Positions 1-5,363 of a stretch of 13,526 bases of DNA are shown here, piece by piece (positions within the stretch are counted from its first letter, which is position 1; every line of letters starts with the position of its first letter). Position numbers and translations under genes: made by a program. The notes below the pieces were generated by a model that saw nothing but the letters and a program-made list of their open reading frames with translations, was not told the DNA's origin and made no database searches. This DNA comes from Deltaproteobacteria bacterium. GTDB lineage: Bacteria > Desulfobacterota > Desulfobacteria > Desulfobacterales > JAFDHS01. The DNA is taken from assembly GCA_019308655.1 (NCBI GenBank), contig JAFDHS010000007.1:1-13526 (forward strand). The letters are read 5' to 3'.

Positions 1-702
1 GACACTCTGGCCTCCCGGCCCGGTTGCTCGAAACACATCCACTTTAATTTCACTCGGATCAATATGAAGTTCAACATCTTCAGCTTCGGGCAAAACCGCA
101 ACAGTTACAGCCGAGGTATGCACCCTTCCCTGGGTCTCGGTTGCGGGAACGCGCTGGACACGATGGGCACCACTTTCAAATTTAAAACTACTGTATGCCC
201 CCTTGCCGTGAACCATGGCGATAACCTCTTTTAAACCGCCGACACCCGTTGCATGAAGATTCATAACTTCGATCTTCCAGTTCCTGTTTTCGGCATACCG
301 GCTATACATTCTGAAAAGATCGCTTACAAAGAGTCCGGCTTCTTCACCGCCCGTTCCCGCTCTTATTTCAACGATAACATTCTTATCATCATTCGGGTCC
401 TTGGGAATAAGAAGCTTTTTGAGTTCAGTTTCAAGGCTCTCTTTCTTAACGTTAAGGGCGGCAACCTCTTCTTTGGCCAGTTCTTTTATATCCGGATCTC
501 CATCCTTCAGCAGTTCCATGCTCTCTTCAAGCTCTTTCAAAGTCTGCCTGTACGGATTGAAAACCGCCATTATTTTGCTGAGTTCACCATGCTCTTTAAT
601 GTATTTCCGGTACGCATCCTGATCCTGAACGACCTTGGGATCACTCAAAAGTCGTTCAATCTTCAAAAAACGCTCTTCAACACCTTTTAATTTATCAAAC
701 AT
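1..702 (-). CDS. prfA: Peptide chain release factor 1 (RF1), C-terminus cut by window edge
   Basis: Class I release factor that reads UAA/UAG on the ribosome and triggers peptidyl-tRNA hydrolysis. The 234 visible codons run from the ATG at 702 to the left edge without a stop. Seen: a PAT tripeptide at about residues 186-188 inside RVQRVPATETQGR, which is the RF1-type anticodon motif (RF2 carries SPF), and the catalytic GGQ at about 230-232 within GPGGQSV, two residues before the edge. Family members are about 355-360 aa, so roughly 120 residues are missing. An in-frame TAA four codons upstream makes 702 the first usable ATG; its Shine-Dalgarno is weak (GGGTAAG). It is the last visible gene of a rho-rpmE-prfA set, but 214 bp separate it from rpmE. 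In related genomes prmC, which methylates the GGQ glutamine, often follows; that would lie outside the window. Confidence 0.97.
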   Translation of the reverse strand, partial: MFDKLKGVEERFLKIERLLSDPKVVQDQDAYRKYIKEHGELSKIMAVFNPYRQTLKELEESMELLKDGDPDIKELAKEEVAALNVKKESLETELKKLLIPKDPNDDKNVIVEIRAGTGGEEAGLFVSDLFRMYSRYAENRNWKIEVMNLHATGVGGLKEVIAMVHGKGAYSSFKFESGAHRVQRVPATETQGRVHTSAVTVAVLPEAEDVELHIDPSEIKVDVFRATGPGGQSV

Positions 703-728
703 GCGCTTATCTTACCCATATAGCCGAA

Positions 729-761
729 TGGGGGCTAAGTTTCGTAAATCTCTCGCCCCCA
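729..761. repeat. Inverted repeat upstream of prfA
   Basis: TGGGGGC (729-735) is perfectly complementary to GCCCCCA (755-761), with a 19-nt loop. It lies 26 bp upstream of the prfA ATG on the minus strand, so in the prfA leader it would fold as a GC-capped hairpin. No U-tract follows in either direction, so it does not look like an intrinsic terminator. A translational or processing role is only a guess. Confidence 0.5.
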
Positions 762-839
762 CAAAAGCGTGTGGTATTTCTGCTCCTGCAGCAGGCCAAA
801 AAAATTACGCAGGTTAAGAAAATCGGTAAAACGCTTCAT
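735..839 (-). CDS. Candidate 34-aa small ORF in the rpmE-prfA gap
   Basis: An ATG at 839 opens a 34-codon frame closed by TAG at 735, filling much of the gap between rpmE and prfA and on the same strand. The peptide begins MKRFTDFLNLRNFFG and ends HTLLWGREIYET. Its composition is protein-like, with mixed hydrophobic and charged residues and two aromatic clusters. Against it: there is no good Shine-Dalgarno, a TGA lies three codons upstream, its 3' end overlaps the GC inverted repeat at 729-761, and its start sits in the hairpin at 830-846. I recognise no family. It may be a real small protein, part of a dispersed intergenic repeat, or chance. Confidence 0.2.
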   Translation of the reverse strand: MKRFTDFLNLRNFFGLLQEQKYHTLLWGREIYET

Positions 840-846
840 CAGCGTT
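830..846 (-). terminator. Weak hairpin downstream of rpmE
   Basis: On the minus strand AACGCT and AGCGTT form a 6-bp stem with a 5-nt GATGA loop, followed by a short TT-rich run (TTACCGATTTTC). It lies about 70 bp past the rpmE stop and could attenuate transcription before prfA. The U-tract is too short for a confident intrinsic terminator. Confidence 0.25.
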
Positions 847-916
847 CACACTTCATTAACAACCGGCGTAATTAATATAATCGTATAATCTTTGTTCCTC
901 AAAAACGGAAAGGAAT

Positions 917-1138
917 TTAAGCCGAAGTCTCCTCGTTCTGGAATTTTGCATATTTTCTGCGAAAACGCTCAATTCGACCGGCAGTATCTATCAGTTTCTG
1001 TTTCCCGGTAAAAAAGGGATGACATTGTGAACATATTTCAACTTTAATATCCGATTTTGTCGAACCCGCCTTAATCTCATTTCCACATGCACACTTGATA
1101 GATGCCTCGAAGTATTCAGGGTGGATCTCTTTTTTCAT
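917..1138 (-). CDS. rpmE: 50S ribosomal protein L31, zinc-binding type
   Basis: Small protein of the large ribosomal subunit, located at the central protuberance and bridging to the 30S head. At 73 aa it has the usual length. It starts MKKEIHPEYFEASIKCACG, the standard L31 opening. Four cysteines (C16, C18, C36, C39; pattern CxC...CxxC) form the zinc site of the C+ paralogue, RpmE1. The zinc-free YkgM/RpmE2 paralogue lacks this set. HPFFTGKQKLIDTAGRIERF is the conserved C-terminal half. The start ATG at 1138 is preceded by GGGAG at a normal distance. The gene begins 26 bp after the rho stop, so it is probably co-transcribed with rho, an arrangement common in delta-proteobacterial lineages. 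Confidence 0.97.
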   Translation of the reverse strand: MKKEIHPEYFEASIKCACGNEIKAGSTKSDIKVEICSQCHPFFTGKQKLIDTAGRIERFRRKYAKFQNEETSA

Positions 1139-1164
1139 AATATTTTCAACTCCCTATCTCTTTT

Positions 1165-2412
1165 TTATGAATTCATGGAATCAAGAAAAATTTGATTATC
1201 CTCTGTTCCGCTCATTTTATCAAGCAAAAATTCCAAACTGTCAATAGGATTTAATGTTGCAAGAAGCTTTCTTAAAATCCAGATTCGATTAAGGACATCC
1301 TTGGGCAAAAGAAGTTCTTCCTTACGCGTACCGGATTTTTTGATGTCAATGGCAGGATACAGCCGTCTGTCGGAAAGCTTCCGATCCAACTGAAGCTCCA
1401 TATTTCCCGTACCCTTGAATTCCTCGAAGATAACCTCATCCATACGGCTTCCGGTATCAATCAGAGCCGTTGCTATAATCGTGAGACTCCCACCTTCTTC
1501 AATGTTTCTGGCAGCTCCGAAAAACCGTTTGGGACGATGAAGTGCATTTGAATCAACACCTCCGGAAAGGATCTTGCCACTGGGCGGAATAACGGAATTG
1601 TAAGCACGCGCAAGCCTTGTGATACTGTCCAAAAGAATAACAACATCCTTTTTATGTTCGACCAGGCGCTTGGCTTTCTCAATAACCATCTCAGCAACCT
1701 GAACATGCCTTTCAGCAGGCTCGTCAAACGTAGAACTTATAACTTCGGCATTTACCGATCGTGCCATATCCGTGACCTCTTCGGGCCGTTCATCGATCAA
1801 CAGAACAAATGGAATAACATCTTTATGGCTGGCAATGATGCTGTTGGCGATGGCCTGCAAAAGCATTGTTTTTCCTGTCCTGGGAGGTGAAACGATCAAG
1901 CCTCTCTGGCCAAAACCGATGGGAGTTATAATATCCATTATTCTGGTGGAATAATTTTCAGGATCGGTTTCAAGCTTGATTTTCTCTTCAGGATAAAGCG
2001 GCGTCAGGTTATCAAAAAGTATCTTCTCCCTGGCCACTTCCGGATTTTCATAGTTGACGGCTTCAACTTTTAAAAGGGCAAAATACCTTTCCGACTCTTT
2101 GGGTTGTCGAATCTGACCGGAAACGGTATCACCCGTTCTCAGGTTGAAACGGCGAATCTGTGAAGGTGACACATAAATGTCATCAGGACCCGGGAGGTAG
2201 TTATAATCGGGTGCCCGCAAAAAACCGAATCCATCCGGCAATATTTCCAGAGTACCTTCCCCGTAGATCAAGCCGTTTTTTTCAGATTGCGCCCGGAGCA
2301 AAGCAAAAAGAAGCTCCTGTTTTCTCATCCCAGCGGCACCCTCAATTTTAAACTCCTTGGCCATCTTGGTCAGCTCACTGATTTTCTTATCTTTCAGTTC
2401 AATAATATTCAT
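1165..2412 (-). CDS. rho: Transcription termination factor Rho
   Basis: Hexameric RNA-dependent ATPase/translocase that ends untranslated transcripts. At 415 aa it is close to the E. coli length. Order seen: an N-terminal helical Rho_N domain (about 4-45), a cold-shock-like RNA-binding domain (about 50-120, GFGFLRAPDYNYLPGPDDIYVS), then the ATPase core. Walker A is SPPRTGKT (175-182), the catalytic glutamate lies in DERPEE (207-212), and Walker B is VVILLD (257-262). The Q-loop region SGGVDSNALHRPKRFFGAAR is present, and SGTRKEEL (360-367) holds the arginine finger. Walker A has RTGKT where E. coli has KAGKT. The ATG at 2412 has GAGGAA upstream. It heads rho-rpmE(-prfA). The 554-bp upstream gap leaves room for the autoregulatory leader known for rho in enteric bacteria, but no such element is proven here. 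Confidence 0.98.
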   Translation of the reverse strand: MNIIELKDKKISELTKMAKEFKIEGAAGMRKQELLFALLRAQSEKNGLIYGEGTLEILPDGFGFLRAPDYNYLPGPDDIYVSPSQIRRFNLRTGDTVSGQIRQPKESERYFALLKVEAVNYENPEVAREKILFDNLTPLYPEEKIKLETDPENYSTRIMDIITPIGFGQRGLIVSPPRTGKTMLLQAIANSIIASHKDVIPFVLLIDERPEEVTDMARSVNAEVISSTFDEPAERHVQVAEMVIEKAKRLVEHKKDVVILLDSITRLARAYNSVIPPSGKILSGGVDSNALHRPKRFFGAARNIEEGGSLTIIATALIDTGSRMDEVIFEEFKGTGNMELQLDRKLSDRRLYPAIDIKKSGTRKEELLLPKDVLNRIWILRKLLATLNPIDSLEFLLDKMSGTEDNQIFLDSMNS

Positions 2413-2475
2413 AAAAATTTTTCCTCATTAATGTTAGGTTGCATCCAATAATGGCCATCCTTATGTAGATCTGTA

Positions 2476-2504
2476 AATGTTGGTATTCGGATTGAAGGTG
2501 TCAA
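2476..2504 (-). promoter_or_regulatory. Candidate rho-proximal promoter
   Basis: On the minus strand a perfect TTGACA (plus 2499-2504) is followed 17 nt later by AACATT (2476-2481), which matches TATAAT at three positions including the key A2 and T6. It would start RNA about 55 nt upstream of the rho ATG. The -35 is strong and the -10 weak. Confidence 0.3.
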
Positions 2505-2587
2505 ACCGCATATAAAAATCCATTATAAGTATCTATAATTACTGATAGTTTGCTAACTTGGTACCTATAATAGACTACTTCTCAAAC

Positions 2588-2637
2588 CCATTGCATAAAT
2601 TTTTCTGCCCGGCAATGGTTTTACTTTATTAAAGTAA
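2588..2637. repeat. Two adjacent inverted repeats upstream of rho
   Basis: CCATTGC (2588-2594) pairs with GCAATGG (2612-2618) across a 17-nt loop. Three bases later comes TTACTTTATTAAAGTAA (2621-2637), a perfect 8-bp inverted repeat around a single central T. The second is the size of a dimeric repressor operator; the first resembles a leader hairpin. They lie 176-225 bp upstream of the rho ATG. Confidence 0.5.
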
Positions 2638-2948
2638 TATTAGAAATATCAAACCCGGCTTTTTAAATAAATACCAGTCGACAATTGAAAAATCCCGCTA
2701 ACTTTTAACCTATTGAAATTTTAAGATAAACAAGAGTGGGTAAGATAGGGTCGAAATGGATCAAACAATTACAGGTAAATTTCTAAAAATAACAAAAGGG
2801 GAGTTAGGATCCTTGATGTTTTTACGAAGGAGTTATAAATATTTTGCGAATTTTCAGAGCAGAATTTTAACAAGAACTTCGCTCATTATTAATTTATATA
2901 GCCATTTAAGGAAATTTTTAAATTCTTAGGTGGGTTCTTTTAGATTTA

Positions 2949-2977
2949 AAATTACAACACGGTTCTTTATGTGTCAA
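2949..2977 (-). promoter_or_regulatory. Candidate distal promoter at the coaE stop
   Basis: A minus-strand TTGACA (plus 2972-2977) formed by the last coaE codons is followed after 17 nt by TAATTT (2949-2954), a 3/6 match to TATAAT. It would give rho a leader of about 530 nt. The TTGACA is coding sequence, so chance is a real alternative. Confidence 0.22.
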
Positions 2978-3644
2978 GGGTTTTTGTTATTTTTTGCATT
3001 TTTTTAAAAACAAGATCAACAGTAGCTATAACCTTTTCAATAGAACCATTATTTTCAATTATAATGTCAGACTTTTCAACCTTTAGTTTGTCCGGCATCT
3101 GAATATTTAAAAGGGCCTTTGCTTCATCAAAGGAAACATGATCGCGATCCATCAGTCGTTTAATTTTCAATTTATCATCAACACGGACCAGAATGACAAG
3201 ATCAAACTGATCCTCCATCCCGATTTCAAAAAGCAGAGGAACCTCCGCCACCACCACAAAATGGCCATACTTCACTGCTTCCGTCATTTTTTGATGCATG
3301 CGCCTTATTATTTCGGGATGGACAAAACCCTCCAGCGCTTTGCGTGAATCCGCATCATTTGTAATGATCCGGCGCAGCATGGGACGATTTAAAGTGCCGT
3401 CTCGCGTCAATATCGTTTTTCCGAAATATTTAACTATCTTTTCAAAAGCAGCCGAACCCGGGGCAACAACCTGTCTTGCCAAAACATCTGAATTGATAAC
3501 CTTCATGCCCAATTCCCTCAGCCTGTTGCAGACAAAAGTTTTGCCGGAACCGGCCCCCCCTGTCACGGCTATTTTTATGGGAAAGGATTTTAAATTTATT
3601 TGTTTGAATTTTGCTTTTATGCTCTCTGAACCCGACTTGAACAT
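2967..3644 (-). CDS. coaE: Dephospho-CoA kinase
   Basis: Last step of CoA biosynthesis: ATP-dependent 3'-phosphorylation of dephospho-CoA in the cytosol. Seen, numbering from the ATG at 3644: the P-loop GGAGSGKT at about 29-36, then SDVLARQVVAPGS (substrate-side motif), DGTLNRPMLR, the HPEI motif and PLLFE, all in family order. Length is 225 aa; the core matches the usual 200-206 aa plus a 20-25 residue N-terminal extension (MFKSGSESIKAKFKQ). The usual DAD after strand 2 reads NSD here, so one acidic residue is replaced. An in-frame GTG at 3671 would add nine residues but lies in the loop of the terminator hairpin of the upstream gene. I therefore chose the ATG at 3644, although it has no clear Shine-Dalgarno. 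The gene follows the CBS gene on the same strand and precedes rho. Confidence 0.93.
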   Translation of the reverse strand: MFKSGSESIKAKFKQINLKSFPIKIAVTGGAGSGKTFVCNRLRELGMKVINSDVLARQVVAPGSAAFEKIVKYFGKTILTRDGTLNRPMLRRIITNDADSRKALEGFVHPEIIRRMHQKMTEAVKYGHFVVVAEVPLLFEIGMEDQFDLVILVRVDDKLKIKRLMDRDHVSFDEAKALLNIQMPDKLKVEKSDIIIENNGSIEKVIATVDLVFKKMQKITKTLDT

Positions 3645-3657
3645 ATTTAAGATTTTT

Positions 3658-3691
3658 AAAAAAGGCAGCACATTATCGACACTGCCTTTTT
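3658..3691 (-). terminator. Intrinsic terminator after the CBS gene, potentially bidirectional
   Basis: AAAAAGGCAG (3659-3668) pairs with CTGCCTTTTT (3682-3691): a 10-bp stem with a 13-nt loop. On the minus strand the 3' arm runs into CTGCCTTTTTT, giving a U-tract; the plus strand also has one. It begins 10 bp after the CBS stop codon. It overlaps the most upstream possible coaE start. Confidence 0.8.
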
Positions 3692-3701
3692 GTCTATTCG
3701 G

Positions 3702-4256
3702 CTATATCTCACAAGCGGTTATTCTATGGGCGACTTCGTCAAACACATCCGTCAATCTTAAAACACCTACAAATTCTTCACCCCTGGTAACGATCAATCC
3801 CTGATGATGCCCCATGACCAGTTGATTTATAGCCTCATTGAGGGAAGCATCTTCATTTATACATTCTTTCCCTATGGGGGTAGACATAATTTTTTTTACT
3901 TTCAAGTCTTTTGCCTTTTTACAGATGTAATCCAGAGGCTTGTTCCAAAGATCAAACTGCTTGAGCATGGTCTTCAGAAATTGAGGATTGAAACCGAAGC
4001 GAGACATGTATTTTGAATCTCCAACTTGTTCATATTTCGGTTCCAATGCCATCAGTATATCCAAAAGACCGACCAGACCGACAACTTTTTTATTTTCATC
4101 CAAGATAAGAACCGCTCTGTGCCTGCCCTTGGAAATGCCAAACTCTTTTTGAGCTTTTTGCAGAGCCTCAACAGCCTCATACAAGGTTGCATCTTTTAAA
4201 ACAGTAGCATACTCGTCGATAGGAATCATTAAATCTTTCACGGCAATAGATTTCAT
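3702..4256 (-). CDS. Two-CBS-domain regulatory protein
   Basis: A stand-alone CBS-pair protein of 184 aa, likely cytosolic (no signal peptide or membrane segment). Such Bateman modules bind adenine nucleotides or other adenosyl ligands. CBS1 covers about residues 6-72 (VKDLMIPIDEYATV, then HRAVLILDENKKVVGLVGLLDIL). CBS2 covers about 118-180 (VKKIMSTPIG, then HHQGLIVTRGEEFVGVLRLTDVF). They are joined by an unusually long linker of about 45 residues rich in aromatic and basic residues (KYMSRFGFNPQFLKTM). The start is the ATG at 4256: GGAGG at 4264-4268 lies 7 nt upstream, whereas the alternative TTG at 4262 would be only one base from it. It is 79 bp downstream of the His-rich gene, with which it is probably co-transcribed, and ends in the terminator at 3658-3691. 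Ligand and target are not identifiable from sequence. Confidence 0.88.
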   Translation of the reverse strand: MKSIAVKDLMIPIDEYATVLKDATLYEAVEALQKAQKEFGISKGRHRAVLILDENKKVVGLVGLLDILMALEPKYEQVGDSKYMSRFGFNPQFLKTMLKQFDLWNKPLDYICKKAKDLKVKKIMSTPIGKECINEDASLNEAINQLVMGHHQGLIVTRGEEFVGVLRLTDVFDEVAHRITACEI

Positions 4257-4263
4257 AACCAAA

Positions 4264-4268
4264 CCTCC
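4264..4268 (-). promoter_or_regulatory. Ribosome binding site that fixes the CBS gene start
   Basis: Minus-strand GGAGG followed by TTTGGTT (7 nt) and the ATG at 4256. This spacing supports the ATG and argues against the in-frame TTG at 4260-4262. Confidence 0.8.
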
Positions 4269-4335
4269 ATGTTTAATGATGCTATTATCGAAAGACCTTC
4301 TACAGGCGATACAGACGTTTTCTTACATCCTCTTT

Positions 4336-4593
4336 CTACTTCTTAATAGACGCCAGGGCTTTTTCAAACTTTTTATTCATTTCTATCGACATATCCGCCG
4401 CATCTTCCAGCAAAGAAACGGTATCAGACAAGTTGTTCTCCTTTGCCTTTTCAGCCCAGTCCCGGTATGATACCGCATGGTCCTCATTATGGTTAATCCA
4501 ATGCTCAAGCAATTTGACCATTTTTTCATCAAATGATAATTTATCTGTTTTTTCATGGCTGTGATGATGGCCATGTTCGTGAGTATGGGTCAT
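4336..4593 (-). CDS. Small His-rich, probably metal-binding helical protein
   Basis: 85 aa. The N-terminus has seven histidines within the first twelve residues (MTHTHEHGHHHSHE), typical of Ni/Zn/Co/Cu-binding tails. The rest is predicted helical and acidic: LLEHWINHNEDHAVSYRDWAEKA, then LLEDAADMSIEMNKKFEKAL. It carries a spaced H-x3-H-x2-H set in the first helix. No signal peptide or membrane segment is present, so it is probably cytosolic. From memory it resembles small His-rich helical proteins found near nickel/zinc transport and CobW-type genes; no such gene is visible here. The frame stays open upstream, but the ATG at 4593 is chosen because AAGGAG (4601-4606) lies 7 nt before it and the extra upstream residues read like untranslated repeat sequence. 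It leads a two-gene unit with the CBS protein. Confidence 0.8.
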   Translation of the reverse strand: MTHTHEHGHHHSHEKTDKLSFDEKMVKLLEHWINHNEDHAVSYRDWAEKAKENNLSDTVSLLEDAADMSIEMNKKFEKALASIKK

Positions 4594-4644
4594 TTGAATT
4601 CTCCTTAAAAATACGAAATGAACGGCAGGATAAAAGACCCCGGA

Positions 4645-4750
4645 TGCAAGGCGCACGCATCTTGAGGAATGAAACCTTCTTAAAGTACGTCGCAATAGAG
4701 AAAAATAAAGCACGATGCAGCAGGTGGAATTTTTACGAAGCCGTCATAGA
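4645..4750. repeat. Possible dispersed intergenic repeat
   Basis: This non-coding stretch (from GCAAGGCGCACGCATCTTG to TTTTTACGAAGCCGTCATA) has a mosaic look, with ACG-containing units at 4655, 4687 and 4712. The TTTTTACGAAG core recurs at about 2819 in the coaE-rho gap. From memory, TTTTTACGAAGCC-type sequences are frequent between genes in Desulfobacterales genomes. Copy number cannot be assessed from one window. Confidence 0.35.
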
Positions 4751-4757
4751 TTAAAAT

Positions 4758-4781
4758 TCAAACCAATCGTAACAGGTTTGA
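4758..4781. repeat. Inverted repeat just downstream of a candidate promoter
   Basis: TCAAACC (4758-4764) and GGTTTGA (4775-4781) are perfectly complementary with a 10-nt spacer. The site lies immediately downstream of the candidate -10 of the His-rich gene, so it could be an operator or a 5'-UTR hairpin. Confidence 0.4.
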
Positions 4782-4786
4782 TTTAA

Positions 4787-4815
4787 TATGTACAATCATA
4801 GCCGTAGATAGTCAA
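4787..4815 (-). promoter_or_regulatory. Candidate promoter of the His-rich/CBS unit
   Basis: Minus-strand TTGACT (plus 4810-4815) and, 17 nt on, TACATA (4787-4792). The -35 matches 5/6 and the -10 matches 3/6. The predicted 5' UTR would be about 190 nt and would contain the inverted repeat at 4758-4781 and the repeat-like stretch. Confidence 0.33.
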
Positions 4816-4865
4816 TAAAATTAGGTTTTCAAGATTTAAGCATATCGGCGAAACTCAAGAGCCTG

Positions 4866-4895
4866 TTGACATTCGGCCATTATTCTGAGAATAAT
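4866..4895 (+). promoter_or_regulatory. Promoter of the GNAT gene
   Basis: A perfect TTGACA (4866-4871) is followed, after 18 bp, by AATAAT (4890-4895), a 5/6 match to the -10 consensus. A start about 7 nt after the -10 falls at the ATG (4902). The first TTG of this -35 box is also the most upstream possible start codon of the ORF, which is therefore rejected as the translation start. Confidence 0.6.
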
Positions 4896-4901
4896 ATTTT
4901 C

Positions 4902-5363
4902 ATGATTAGAAAAGCAAAAATAAAAGATATAAAAACCATCCACCGGCTTCTTTCCGAATATGGCAAGAAAGGAGATCTTCTCGCCCGCCCTTTAAGTCAA
5001 CTGTATGATCATTTAAGGGATTTTTCGGTCTTTGTGGATGGCGTGGAAGACAAAATTATAGGTTGCTGCGCCTTGCAGTTCTGCTGGGAAGATCTTGCGG
5101 AAATAAGATCCCTGGCAGTGCATCCCGACCACATAAGGAAAAAGATCGGTTCAAAACTTGTTGAAGCAGCCCTTGCCGAAGCAAAATCTTTTAACATAAA
5201 AAAAATATTCACTCTCACCTACAAACCGGAATTTTTTAAAAAATTCGATTTCAAACTGATAGACAGATCGGAACTTCCTATAAAGATCTGGGCAGACTGT
5301 ATCACCTGCGTGAAATTTCCGGACTGCGATGAAACGGCAATGATGAAAGAAATGGAATACTAA
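4902..5363 (+). CDS. GNAT acetyltransferase, short N-acetylglutamate synthase (ArgA) type
   Basis: 153 aa, a single GNAT fold. It resembles the short NAGS/Rv2747-like group that acetylates glutamate or glutamine with acetyl-CoA as the first step of arginine synthesis. Seen: MIRKAKIKDIKTIHRLLSEY (strand 1/helix 1), CALQFCWEDLAEIRSLAVHPD (central sheet), and the diagnostic tail DCITCVKFPDCDE with CxxC...C. The acetyl-CoA loop normally reads like RGKGIG; here it reads IRKKIG (residues 78-83), so one arginine and one glycine of the signature are lost. No SD of note precedes the ATG at 4902. Starting at the upstream TTG (4866) would place the -35 box inside the gene. It is the only plus-strand gene here, and its TAA overlaps the stop of the convergent gene by 4 bp. 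Substrate assignment is by family resemblance only. Confidence 0.82.
   Translation: MIRKAKIKDIKTIHRLLSEYGKKGDLLARPLSQLYDHLRDFSVFVDGVEDKIIGCCALQFCWEDLAEIRSLAVHPDHIRKKIGSKLVEAALAEAKSFNIKKIFTLTYKPEFFKKFDFKLIDRSELPIKIWADCITCVKFPDCDETAMMKEMEY

Larger units (their letters stand above)
2413..2966. other. AT-rich 554-bp gap between coaE and rho
   Basis: No protein gene of convincing length is present. Base composition is clearly more AT-rich than in the flanking genes. Because both neighbours point left, this is the rho upstream/leader region. It contains two TTGACA-type minus-strand promoter candidates (2476-2504 and 2949-2977) and two adjacent inverted repeats (2588-2637). A 37-codon plus-strand ORF at 2816-2929 has weak signals and was not called. 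Confidence 0.7.

Noticed and set aside
253..690. 145-codon plus-strand ORF opposite prfA
   Set aside because: The minus strand encodes RF1 with PAT and GGQ motifs through the same region.
2816..2929. 37-codon plus-strand ORF in the coaE-rho gap
   Set aside because: AGGA lies near the ATG, but the region is AT-rich, the peptide is low in information, no promoter was seen, and it overlaps the repeat-like TTTTTACGAAG core.
3298..3804. 168-codon plus-strand ORF opposite coaE and the CBS gene
   Set aside because: It is fully antisense to two well-supported genes, spans their terminator, has no SD and shows no recognisable domain.
4594..4713. N-terminal 40-residue extension of the His-rich protein
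   Set aside because: A strong SD fixes the start at 4593; the extension reads from intergenic repeat-like DNA.
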